DNA of 5,557 nucleotides from Elusimicrobia bacterium RIFCSPHIGHO2_02_FULL_57_9 (GCA_001800015.1 MGUO01000191.1:1-5557), one strand, 5' to 3'; shown: positions 1-5,557, numbered from the stretch's first letter. The notes: generated from the letters alone by a model not told the origin. Made by a program: numbers and translations.

Positions 1-19
1 CCCCTTAAATGTAAAGCGG

Positions 20-1042
20 GTGAACCGAGAGGAGGCCAAATTCGACATCTATTATCGTGACCAGCATGTCCAGGCAACGGTGACAATGGAGGCCTTGGTA
101 GCTTTCCTTACTGGCCAGACGGCCGACGACTCCAACCTTGGTGCCCGCGCAGAGATCCCTATTTCTCTCAGCAATTTTGTGAATGACAATTTCTTACCCT
201 CCTGCGCTGAACCGCGCCTGCCAAATCCCAAATCGTATGGAGCAGAAGTCGATTTGGCCAAGGCGATCTGCCACGGTTTGGGGAAACTGCCTCTACACAA
301 AATCCGAACCGAAGATGCCGCAGAACTGCGCGATAAATGGCTTAAGGATGGCCTCGCCAACAGTACAGTCAAGCGGCGATTAAACTGCCTCGGTAGAATT
401 CTCTACTACGCGCTATCCCGCGGACTCATCAAAACCCTGCCGTCGCTGCCCGTTAAAGGATTACCTGCGGCTAATCGAAGCAAGATTTGGTTACGGCTAC
501 CGGAAATTGATAAACTACTTGCCGGTTGCCCGGAACCCATCCAACCGTTGGTTGAGTTTCTAGTGCTGACCGGCGCGCGGATAGGCGAGGCATTGGATGT
601 ACGGGCCGGCGACATCCGCGACGGTGAAGTTTGGCTTCCAACGGAGAAGCGGCGTTGTCCGCCTAGGGAAGCCATGCGCTCTTTGAATATTACGAGTCTT
701 GGGCCAAGGTTCGAACGTCTGCTCATGAGACTAAAACCACATCCCATCAGCGGGTTTTACTTCTACGCCAACGAAAGCAAGAAAACCGCGATCTCGGAGA
801 GTTGGGTCTGCAAATTATTTAAGCAGGCTCGGAAGGCTGCCAAATTAGAACAGCACATTACGATACATGATCTGAGGGGGACCTTCGCCATGCATCGCTC
901 GATGGTGCTCAACAACTTCCGCGAGCTTCAATACGAAATCGGGCATAACGACCCTAAATCGATTCAGTCGTACCTGGATCGGGCGCGGAAATGTCGGCCG
1001 GAAGAGTCTTTGTTTTGCAGACCGGATGCGCATAGCAAATGA
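20..1042 (+). CDS. Tyrosine recombinase / phage-type integrase
   Basis: This is a site-specific DNA recombinase that would catalyse integration or excision of a mobile element through a covalent 3'-phosphotyrosine intermediate. Residues about 48-140 resemble the helical SAM-like core-binding domain, and residues about 155-330 form the catalytic domain. The catalytic set is visible: R187 in LTGARIGE, a probable beta-hairpin lysine K210, H283 and R286 in HDLRG, H309 in IGHND, and the nucleophile Y318 in SYLD. At 340 residues it has normal family length and looks intact. The start is uncertain. GTG at 20 has only a poor ribosome binding site, the frame stays open to the left window edge, and an in-frame ATG exists at 86. 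The gene looks less G+C-rich than the right side of the window, consistent with transfer. It points towards a tRNA-Ser gene 100 bases downstream. The element it belongs to, and its attachment sites, are not visible here. The family assignment is secure; the specific role is not. Confidence 0.93.
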   Translation: MNREEAKFDIYYRDQHVQATVTMEALVAFLTGQTADDSNLGARAEIPISLSNFVNDNFLPSCAEPRLPNPKSYGAEVDLAKAICHGLGKLPLHKIRTEDAAELRDKWLKDGLANSTVKRRLNCLGRILYYALSRGLIKTLPSLPVKGLPAANRSKIWLRLPEIDKLLAGCPEPIQPLVEFLVLTGARIGEALDVRAGDIRDGEVWLPTEKRRCPPREAMRSLNITSLGPRFERLLMRLKPHPISGFYFYANESKKTAISESWVCKLFKQARKAAKLEQHITIHDLRGTFAMHRSMVLNNFRELQYEIGHNDPKSIQSYLDRARKCRPEESLFCRPDAHSK

Positions 1043-1080
1043 GCCAAAGTCGCTCCAAAACCCCTATTTTCGATGGGGAT

Positions 1081-1109
1081 TTCACATGGGCTTGTTGTGG
1101 CAGTACTAA
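1081..1109 (+). promoter_or_regulatory. Possible promoter for the tRNA-Ser gene
   Basis: A TTCACA box at 1081-1086 (5 of 6 matches to the sigma-70 -35 consensus) is separated by 17 bases from TACTAA at 1104-1109 (3 of 6 matches to the -10 consensus). Transcription would begin near 1116, giving a 5' leader of about 27 bases before the tRNA. An alternative pair is TTGTTG at 1092-1097 with TACAGT at 1115-1120, also 17 bases apart. The whole gap 1043-1142 contains no gene and is visibly richer in A+T near the tRNA. Weak evidence; the tRNA could also be read from upstream. Confidence 0.3.
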
Positions 1110-1142
1110 AAAGTTACAGTAATTAAAGACTTATTCGCTTTT

Positions 1143-1234
1143 GGAGAGGTGGGTGAGCGGCTGAAACCGACGGTTTGCTAAACCGTTGTATTGGGTATAA
1201 CCTAGTACCGAGGGTTCGAATCCCTCCCTCTCCG
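1143..1234 (+). tRNA. tRNA-Ser (anticodon GCU)
   Basis: This is a complete class II tRNA. The 7-bp acceptor stem pairs 1143-1149 with 1227-1233 without mismatch, and the discriminator base is G1234, as expected for serine. The D stem is GGT (1152-1154) with ACC (1166-1168). The anticodon stem is 1170-1174 with 1182-1186, and the loop TTGCTAA places anticodon GCT at 1177-1179, which reads AGC and AGU codons. A long variable arm forms an 8-bp stem (1188-1195 with 1201-1208, two G-T wobbles) around a 5-base loop, diagnostic of serine-type tRNAs. The T stem is 1210-1214 with 1222-1226, with loop TTCGAAT. The 3' CCA is not encoded and must be added after transcription. The gene lies 100 bases downstream of an integrase and 4 bases from the stop codon of the convergent helicase gene. 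Confidence 0.97.
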
Positions 1235-1238
1235 AACT

Positions 1239-3167
1239 TTACTTTTCGAAAAACGCGCCTAATTCCACGATAGACTCAAGTCTGCGGCAGGACGGCACGG
1301 CCTCCAGGAAGGCGCGGCCGTAACCGCGGTGAAGCAAGCGCGAATCCAGAACCACCACCGCGCCCCGGTCCGTAGAGCAACGTATCAGCCGCCCGAAGCC
1401 CTGTCGGAATTTCATGACGGCCCGAGGCAGGCTATAATCTTCGAAATAACCCCGCCCGAGCGATTCATACCACCGGCGCCGGGATTGCTCCACGGGGGAG
1501 CCGTAATTGGAAAAGGGCAGCTTCACCAAGACCACGCAGGATAAAGCCGAACCGGGCACGTCCACGCCCTGCCAGAAAGTGTCCACGCCTAAAAGCACGG
1601 CATTGCCGGCCGAGGCGAAATCGGAGAGAATAGCTTCGTTTCCTGAAGCTCCCTGAATCCACAAAGGCCGATCCTTCACTTTGCGCTTAAGCCGTTGATG
1701 CACCCCGCGCATGGTTTTCCAACTCGAGAAAAGGATAAAAAGTCCACCCGGGACTTTCTCAATAATCCGGCGGCAGCGCAAGGCAACGGCGGCCAGGTAT
1801 TTTCCGTCTTCCGATGGCTCGGGCAAATCGTCCATCAACAGCAGAGCGGCCTGGCTTTTATAATCGAAGGGAGAGTCCAGCATCAATTCCCGCGCCCCTT
1901 CGCAGCCCACGTGAGCCTTGAAATCCCCAAGCCCGTGGCCGCTGGAGAGCGTGGCGGAGGTCATGATCACCGGAATATCGCGCCCGAAGAGCCCCTTGCC
2001 AAGCCGTCTGGAAACATCGAGCGGAGCGGCGCGCAAATCCACATGGCCCTGCGCATATTCGATCCAACGGGCGGAGTCCTCGGCGCGGTCGGTGAAAATT
2101 CTCTCAATATCGCCGTGCAGCAGGACGGCGCGGCCGTGCAAAAGCCGCAGTTCCGGCTCCTCATCCTCGGCCAAATGCCGCGCATTTAGCTTTAATAAGC
2201 CCGCCTCCAGTTTTTCCAAGCAGGGCAAGCGCTGAAGCCCTGGCCCCTCCAAAAAGAGCTTGCTGACCGGCTCTTTCTGCCGCGGATTAAAATCGTGCTC
2301 TTTAATTAGGCTTTCGAAGAACAGGCCGGCTTCTTCACGGAATTGATCGGCCAAATCGCTTAGTTCCGGGAAAATCTTGGCCCAAGCGGAGACTTCCTCA
2401 ACAATCCGGAATACCCGGGCCGAGGAAACAGAGACGCCAAAACGAGAGACCGCGGCTTCCTCCAGGTTGTACGCCTCATCGATGATGAGGGCGTCGTGGT
2501 CAGGAAGCCTGGCTCCGGAGAGCAGCAAGGCATGGTTGACGACCAAAATATGGGAGCGTTCGGCCTTGTCCCGGTCCTTGCGGTATAGGCATGAGCCCCA
2601 AAACCGCCCGCCCGGCCCTTGGCAAAGCTCAGGATCGCGCGCAATGCGGCTCCAAAGCCCTTGCGGCACCAGGCGGGGAATGCGGGAGCGATGGCCCGAG
2701 CCGGCGCCGGCGGCCCAGCGCGATAATTCCTCCACCAGGCTGCTTCCGTCATTGCCGAACAGATCCGGAGTCGAGCGCAGGCGCGCAAGCCGCTGGACAC
2801 AGAGATAATTATCCGCCCCCTGAAGCATGGCGTAACGCAGGCAGCGCCCCAGCCTGTTTAGAACTTCCACGGCCACGGGCAGCTCCTTTTCCAGGATTTG
2901 TTCCTGCAAAGCCCGGGTGTAGGTAGAAACCACCAGGCGTTTGCCGTTGTCCACGGCCCACAAGGCTCCGGGCAATAGATAGGCCAGGGATTTGCCCACG
3001 CCCGTTGCGGCTTCAACCACCAGATTCTTGCCTTGCTCAAGCGACTGGGTCACCGCCGAAGCCATTTCCATCTGCTGAGGACGCGACTCATAACGAGCTT
3101 CGACCGACGCAAGCGCGCCTCCGGGAGAGAATAACGTCTCAATGGCGGGGTGGAAGAGCTCTTTCAT
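1239..3167 (-). CDS. DinG/YoaA-family ATP-dependent DNA helicase (XPD-like, superfamily 2)
   Basis: This family comprises 5'-3' DNA helicases acting in repair and in removing R-loops or stalled replication structures. At 642 residues it is close to YoaA length, has no N-terminal exonuclease domain, and begins with the usual RPQQ-type Q-motif region (29-32). Visible motifs are Walker A EAATGVGKS (52-60, K59), motif Ia near STYTRALQEQ (81-90), Walker B as DEAY (230-233), motif III TSATLS (403-408), the GVDTFWQGVDVPG block (527-539) and motif VI QGFGRLIR (589-596). The Fe-S domain lies at about 109-193. C123, C182 and C193 match three E. coli DinG cluster cysteines, but the position of the fourth is G187. 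Residues about 240-380 would be the Arch domain. The ATG at 3167 has no clear Shine-Dalgarno sequence. The gene is divergent from the operon starting at 3203 and convergent with the tRNA. The family is certain; DinG versus YoaA, and whether a cluster is bound, are not. Confidence 0.95.
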   Translation of the reverse strand: MKELFHPAIETLFSPGGALASVEARYESRPQQMEMASAVTQSLEQGKNLVVEAATGVGKSLAYLLPGALWAVDNGKRLVVSTYTRALQEQILEKELPVAVEVLNRLGRCLRYAMLQGADNYLCVQRLARLRSTPDLFGNDGSSLVEELSRWAAGAGSGHRSRIPRLVPQGLWSRIARDPELCQGPGGRFWGSCLYRKDRDKAERSHILVVNHALLLSGARLPDHDALIIDEAYNLEEAAVSRFGVSVSSARVFRIVEEVSAWAKIFPELSDLADQFREEAGLFFESLIKEHDFNPRQKEPVSKLFLEGPGLQRLPCLEKLEAGLLKLNARHLAEDEEPELRLLHGRAVLLHGDIERIFTDRAEDSARWIEYAQGHVDLRAAPLDVSRRLGKGLFGRDIPVIMTSATLSSGHGLGDFKAHVGCEGARELMLDSPFDYKSQAALLLMDDLPEPSEDGKYLAAVALRCRRIIEKVPGGLFILFSSWKTMRGVHQRLKRKVKDRPLWIQGASGNEAILSDFASAGNAVLLGVDTFWQGVDVPGSALSCVVLVKLPFSNYGSPVEQSRRRWYESLGRGYFEDYSLPRAVMKFRQGFGRLIRCSTDRGAVVVLDSRLLHRGYGRAFLEAVPSCRRLESIVELGAFFEK

Positions 3168-3178
3168 AACAGCCGTTT

Positions 3179-3184
3179 ATTATA
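3179..3184 (-). promoter_or_regulatory. Candidate -10 box for the helicase gene
   Basis: On the minus strand the sequence reads TATAAT, a perfect sigma-70 -10 hexamer, ending 11 bases before the helicase ATG. Transcription would start around 3172, leaving a leader of only about 5 bases, so the mRNA would be leaderless or nearly so. This fits the lack of a Shine-Dalgarno sequence. The -35 position at 17-bp spacing (complement of 3202-3207, TCCACG) matches only 3 of 6 bases. On the plus strand the same A+T-rich patch offers TATACT at 3181-3186, which could serve the divergent operon. The two start codons are only 35 bases apart, so the promoters must overlap or lie inside the genes. Confidence 0.4.
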
Positions 3185-3202
3185 CTAAGCTGGTCGATAA
3201 CC

Positions 3203-3529
3203 GTGGACGATAAGGAATCGGTGGAACGATTATGGCGAAGCGCGCGATTTTTACCGCAGAGCGTGCGCCTGCTGGGCACGCGCTATCGCGCTCTTTTTCT
3301 GGCCTACGCCCGACAAGCGTTCTCGACGGGCCAATCCCGGGACGTAGCCGACGCCATGGCCTTCATTGATTTCATGTTCCGCCAGAATCGCCTGGGGCTT
3401 CTGCCGCCCGAACAGCGCGCGCTGCTTCATGACAAGCGCGAGCTGCGCCGCCGCTTTTGGCTGCGGCGACATGGCGAAGCGGTGTCCGCCGTTGAAAAAT
3501 GGAGAGTATTGCAATGGCTCAACTTCTAA
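3203..3529 (+). CDS. Hypothetical basic protein, 108 residues, first gene of the operon
   Basis: I do not recognise this family. The predicted protein is arginine-rich, lacks a signal peptide or transmembrane segment, and looks mostly helical. Its second half has a strongly basic run (DKRELRRRFWLRRHGE, about 81-96) and ends in an aromatic WLNF. There is no cysteine, so a zinc finger is excluded. It is probably real: the frame is open for its whole length, the amino acid composition is protein-like, and its stop codon overlaps the next gene by 16 bases, as expected for coupled translation. The start is uncertain. GTG at 3203 has no good ribosome binding site, and a second GTG at 3221 follows AAGGAA at a rather short distance. 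The gene is divergent from the helicase with 35 bases between start codons. The basic helix could bind nucleic acid, but this is a guess from composition. Confidence 0.6.
   Translation: MDDKESVERLWRSARFLPQSVRLLGTRYRALFLAYARQAFSTGQSRDVADAMAFIDFMFRQNRLGLLPPEQRALLHDKRELRRRFWLRRHGEAVSAVEKWRVLQWLNF
3501..3506 (+). promoter_or_regulatory. Ribosome binding site deciding the methyltransferase start
   Basis: GGAGAG lies 7 bases before the ATG at 3514. The in-frame ATG at 3499 has only CGTTGAAAA-type sequence before it and overlaps this site, so 3514 is the better start. The site lies inside the end of the upstream 108-residue gene, allowing translational coupling. Confidence 0.7.
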
Positions 3530-4218
3530 GAAAAAAATCAAATCATGCCGGAGTGGGAACGGGCGAGTATCGCAGCGAGAAGCTTCTCAATTTCGTTTCC
3601 GCTCTCATAGCTCCCGAGGATGGCGCCCTGCGAAAAATCCGCTTGGAGACGCCCAAACGCGGGCTGCCGCCCATCAATATCGGGCCTGATGAAGGCAAAA
3701 TACTGGATTTTCTGGTGAAGGCCTGCCGGGCCCAAAATGCCGTCGAAGTTGGAACCTTGGCCGGCTACTCATCCTGCTGGATCGCGCGCGCCCTGCCGGA
3801 AGGCGGGATGCTGCATACCCTGGAATACGAGGCCAAGCATGCGCAGCTCGCCCGAGACAACATCCGGGCGGCGGGGCTGGAATCCAAGATCACTGTTCAT
3901 GAGGGGGACGCCTCGGTCATACTGTCCTCCCTGGTTAAATCAGGACCGTATGATTTTTGCTTCATTGACGCGGACAAGGTCAATTATCCCCGCTACCTGC
4001 GCTGGGCCATCGATAATGTGCGCTCGGGAGGCATTGTTGTGGGAGACAACGCCTATCTCTTCGGCAAACTTCATTTGAGCGCCAAAAAGGCGAAGAATGA
4101 CGGACCGGCAGTCGAAGCCATGCAGGAATTTCTCAGTACTATGGCCGATACCCGGTTTTTCTCTTCCTGCGCCATGATCCCGACCGGCGAAGGCATGGCC
4201 ATGGCCGTCATGAAATGA
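3514..4218 (+). CDS. SAM-dependent O-methyltransferase (class I, caffeoyl-CoA/catechol type)
   Basis: The protein would transfer a methyl group from S-adenosylmethionine to a hydroxyl group of a small molecule, probably a catechol-like substrate, in the cytoplasm and with a divalent metal. With the start at 3514 it has 234 residues, near the usual 210-240. The glycine-rich motif I is VEVGTLAGYSS (77-87), the ribose-binding acid is E104 in TLEYE, and the adenine loop is EGDAS (130-134). FIDADK (150-155) and GDN (177-179) provide the family metal ligands D152, D178 and N179. IGPDEG (56-61) matches the conserved segment before the first helix. All key residues are present, so activity is likely; the substrate cannot be told from sequence. 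It overlaps the preceding gene by 16 bases and is 7 bases from the next. An ATG at 3499 would add five residues but has no ribosome binding site. Confidence 0.92.
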   Translation: MAQLLRKKSNHAGVGTGEYRSEKLLNFVSALIAPEDGALRKIRLETPKRGLPPINIGPDEGKILDFLVKACRAQNAVEVGTLAGYSSCWIARALPEGGMLHTLEYEAKHAQLARDNIRAAGLESKITVHEGDASVILSSLVKSGPYDFCFIDADKVNYPRYLRWAIDNVRSGGIVVGDNAYLFGKLHLSAKKAKNDGPAVEAMQEFLSTMADTRFFSSCAMIPTGEGMAMAVMK

Positions 4219-4225
4219 GCGAGAA

Positions 4226-4519
4226 ATGAGCCCCCAAGCCGCAAACGCCGATCCCGATTTAAAAAAAGAGACTGGAGAGGAGTCCGGCGCCGACTCCGGA
4301 TGGAAAACCGTCCTTTTTAATTGCGATTGCCACACTTTCGATCAAGTTGAAAGCCAGCTGATCAAGGCTATCCGTTGCTCTCTTTCCCGGGCGAGGCAAT
4401 ATTCGACGGAGGTTCACACCAAGGGTTCGGCGGTGGTTTATCGCGGCCCATGTGAGAGATGCGAGGCCGTGGCGATGATGCTGGAGGATATCGGCCTGAT
4501 CGTAAAGGTGGCTCGATGA
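4226..4519 (+). CDS. ClpS-like adaptor protein (divergent, cysteine-rich)
   Basis: ClpS adaptors bind proteins bearing destabilising N-terminal residues and deliver them to the ClpAP or ClpCP protease. The 97-residue protein has a flexible acidic N-terminus (1-24), then a ClpS core starting at W26. Compared with E. coli ClpS from memory, it aligns without gaps from N32 (N34) through H64 (H66) to E77 and E80 (E79 and E82). Thus the pocket asparagine and histidine and two acids of the ClpA-contact region are kept. However, D35 is replaced by C33, Y37 by C35, M40 by F38, M62 by S60 and K84 by V82. Two further cysteines, C76 and C79, form a CxxC. The gene starts 7 bases after the methyltransferase stop with only a weak ribosome binding site, suggesting coupled translation, and overlaps the next gene. 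No clpA or clpC is in the window. ClpS superfamily membership is likely; N-degron recognition is uncertain. Confidence 0.82.
   Translation: MSPQAANADPDLKKETGEESGADSGWKTVLFNCDCHTFDQVESQLIKAIRCSLSRARQYSTEVHTKGSAVVYRGPCERCEAVAMMLEDIGLIVKVAR
4504..4511 (+). promoter_or_regulatory. Ribosome binding site of the aldo/keto reductase gene
   Basis: AAAGGTGG lies just before the ATG at 4516, with AAGG 7 bases away. It supports that start over the upstream in-frame codon at 4459, which lies deep inside clpS and would add 19 residues that do not resemble the family. Confidence 0.65.
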
Positions 4520-5496
4520 AGCATCGAACCCTCGGACGAACCGGCATTCCCGTCTCGGAAATAGGCTTTGGCGGCTGGGGCATCGGCAAATCGATGTGGG
4601 GCAAAACCGATGATGCCGAATCCATGCGCGCCCTGCATGCCGCGCTGGATGCGGGCATCGACTATTTCGACACGGCTTACGCCTACGGGCACGGCCATTC
4701 CGAGAAGCTCATCGCCCGTCTTTTTAAAGAGACCGGCAAAAAAGGCACGGTATCGACCAAAATCCCTCCCAAGAACATGGAATGGCCGGCCCACTCCCGG
4801 ACGGCTTTGGAGGTGGCATTTCCCCCGGATTGGATCACCTTATGCGTTGAGCGCTCGCTGCGCAATCTTTCGACCGATTGCCTGACCTTGGAGCAATTTC
4901 ACGTATGGACCGACACCTGGATCAAAGACCCGCTCTGGCCTGAGGTAGCGGAAACTTTCGCGCGCCTGAAAAAAGAGGGGAAAATCCGCTTTGTCGGCGC
5001 CTCCATCAACAGCGATGATCCTGACACCGCTTTGGAGCTGGTGCGCGGCGGCTTTGTCGATCAGGTGCAGGTTCTTTTCAACTTGTTCGACCAACGGGCC
5101 GCTGAGCGCTTATTCCCTCTTTGCCGCGAAAAAAACGTAGCCGTGGTGGTGCGCTGTCCCTTCGATGAAGGGGGACTGACGGGAGAGCTGACGCCCACAA
5201 CCAAATTTGAACCCGAGGATTTCCGCAGCCATTACTTCGGCGCAGACCGGCTGGCTGAGACCTGCCGGCATGTGGCGGCCCTTGAGAAAGCGGTCTTGGG
5301 ACCCAAGGCGGGCAAACTGGCCGTCGCCGCCCTTAAATACTGCCTCAGCTTCGAGGCGGTCTCAACCGTGATCCCGGGGATGCGCAAATCCTCTCATGTC
5401 GCGCAGAACGCGCTGGCCTCCGATGACAACTACTATTCCGCTAAGGAATTAAAGGCTATCGCCGAGCACCGCTGGGTGCGGCATTTCTCCCTTTAG
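4516..5496 (+). CDS. Aldo/keto reductase
   Basis: This is an NAD(P)H-dependent oxidoreductase with a TIM-barrel fold that reduces aldehydes or ketones to alcohols. The start at 4516 gives 326 residues, the usual length, and the protein begins with the typical MKHRTLGRTGIPVSEIGFGG. The catalytic tetrad is complete: D52 and Y57 in FDTAYAYG, K82 in VSTKIPP, and H129 in EQFHVW. The cofactor-binding end is seen in VIPGMRKSSHVAQNA (285-299), with R290 likely near the cofactor phosphate. The closest group is probably the COG0667-type reductases with a PPKNMEWPA segment after the catalytic lysine, judged from memory. There is no C-terminal ferredoxin domain. The ATG overlaps the clpS stop codon in ATGA, so translation is probably coupled to that gene. 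The substrate is unknown. No hairpin terminator is seen after the stop codon. Confidence 0.93.
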   Translation: MKHRTLGRTGIPVSEIGFGGWGIGKSMWGKTDDAESMRALHAALDAGIDYFDTAYAYGHGHSEKLIARLFKETGKKGTVSTKIPPKNMEWPAHSRTALEVAFPPDWITLCVERSLRNLSTDCLTLEQFHVWTDTWIKDPLWPEVAETFARLKKEGKIRFVGASINSDDPDTALELVRGGFVDQVQVLFNLFDQRAAERLFPLCREKNVAVVVRCPFDEGGLTGELTPTTKFEPEDFRSHYFGADRLAETCRHVAALEKAVLGPKAGKLAVAALKYCLSFEAVSTVIPGMRKSSHVAQNALASDDNYYSAKELKAIAEHRWVRHFSL

Positions 5497-5547
5497 CGCA
5501 GCCTAGATTGAGCCCCCCCGCCGCCAAAACAGCGACAAAAGGCCATA

Positions 5548-5557
5548 ATGGAACGCG
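5548..5557 (+). CDS. Possible start of a next gene, cut by the window edge
   Basis: ATG at 5548 is preceded by AAAAGG (5537-5542) at a spacing of 5 bases, a plausible ribosome binding site, and no terminator separates it from the reductase gene 51 bases upstream. Only three codons (Met-Glu-Arg) are visible, so nothing can be said about the product and the call may be chance. Confidence 0.3.

Noticed and set aside
1057..1082. Hairpin after the integrase (CCCC/GGGG with flanking AAA/TTT) as a terminator
   Set aside because: The stem is only 4 bp plus 3 bp across an A-A mismatch, with a 10-base loop, and it is not followed by a T run.
1695..2189. 164-codon open frame on the plus strand inside the helicase gene
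   Set aside because: It lies antisense to well-conserved helicase motifs, has low-complexity composition and no ribosome binding site; it is a shadow of a G+C-rich gene.
2377..2926. Overlapping plus-strand open frames of 143 and 111 codons opposite the helicase
   Set aside because: They are Arg/Ser/Pro-rich translations typical of antisense frames, and the minus-strand protein has clear family motifs.
3366..3689. 107-codon open frame on the plus strand across the operon start
   Set aside because: It overlaps both the 108-residue gene and the methyltransferase in another frame, and its composition does not look like a protein.
4459..4515. Upstream extension of the aldo/keto reductase by 19 residues
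   Set aside because: The family N-terminus begins at the ATG at 4516, which has a good ribosome binding site; the extension lies inside clpS and does not resemble the family.
5513..5519. Run of seven C after the reductase gene as a regulatory element
   Set aside because: A single short homopolymer with no pairing partner or T run; it is more likely a spot prone to sequencing error than a signal.
1..5557. CRISPR array, insertion sequence ends or retron/DGR-type repeats
   Set aside because: No regularly spaced direct repeats, no transposase frame and no reverse transcriptase motifs were seen on either strand.

Overview
The window is bacterial chromosomal DNA of moderate to fairly high G+C. 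The organism cannot be named from the sequence. The genes are typical bacterial housekeeping and metabolic families, and the divergent ClpS and short DinG proteins fit a less-studied phylum, but that is only an impression.

Left part (1-1142): a tyrosine recombinase (phage or island integrase) with all expected catalytic residues, followed by a 100-base intergenic stretch. Its base composition is lower in G+C than the right side: the spot segment 481-540 has 29/60 G+C, against 34/60 in 4921-4980. This fits an acquired element extending left out of the window. Next comes a complete tRNA-Ser(GCU) gene (1143-1234). The integrase lies on the 5' side of the tRNA, which is not the usual arrangement for islands that insert at tRNA 3' ends.

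Middle (1239-3167, minus strand): a DinG/YoaA-type superfamily 2 helicase of 642 residues, convergent with the tRNA and only 4 bases from it. It keeps the helicase motifs, but one of the four iron-sulfur cluster cysteines is glycine and the DEAH box reads DEAY.

Right part (3203-5496, plus strand): a tightly packed, probably single operon that diverges from the helicase. It encodes an unrecognised basic 108-residue protein, a class I SAM-dependent O-methyltransferase of the caffeoyl-CoA type, a divergent ClpS-like N-degron adaptor, and an aldo/keto reductase. The genes overlap by 16 bases, are 7 bases apart, and overlap by 4 bases (ATGA) in turn, which points to co-transcription and translational coupling. 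A possible further gene starts at 5548 and runs off the window. No shared pathway is evident; the operon may simply group a methyltransferase, a protein-turnover adaptor and a reductase. The most interesting points are the cysteine-rich ClpS variant, the iron-sulfur ligand loss in the helicase, and the unknown first gene of the operon.
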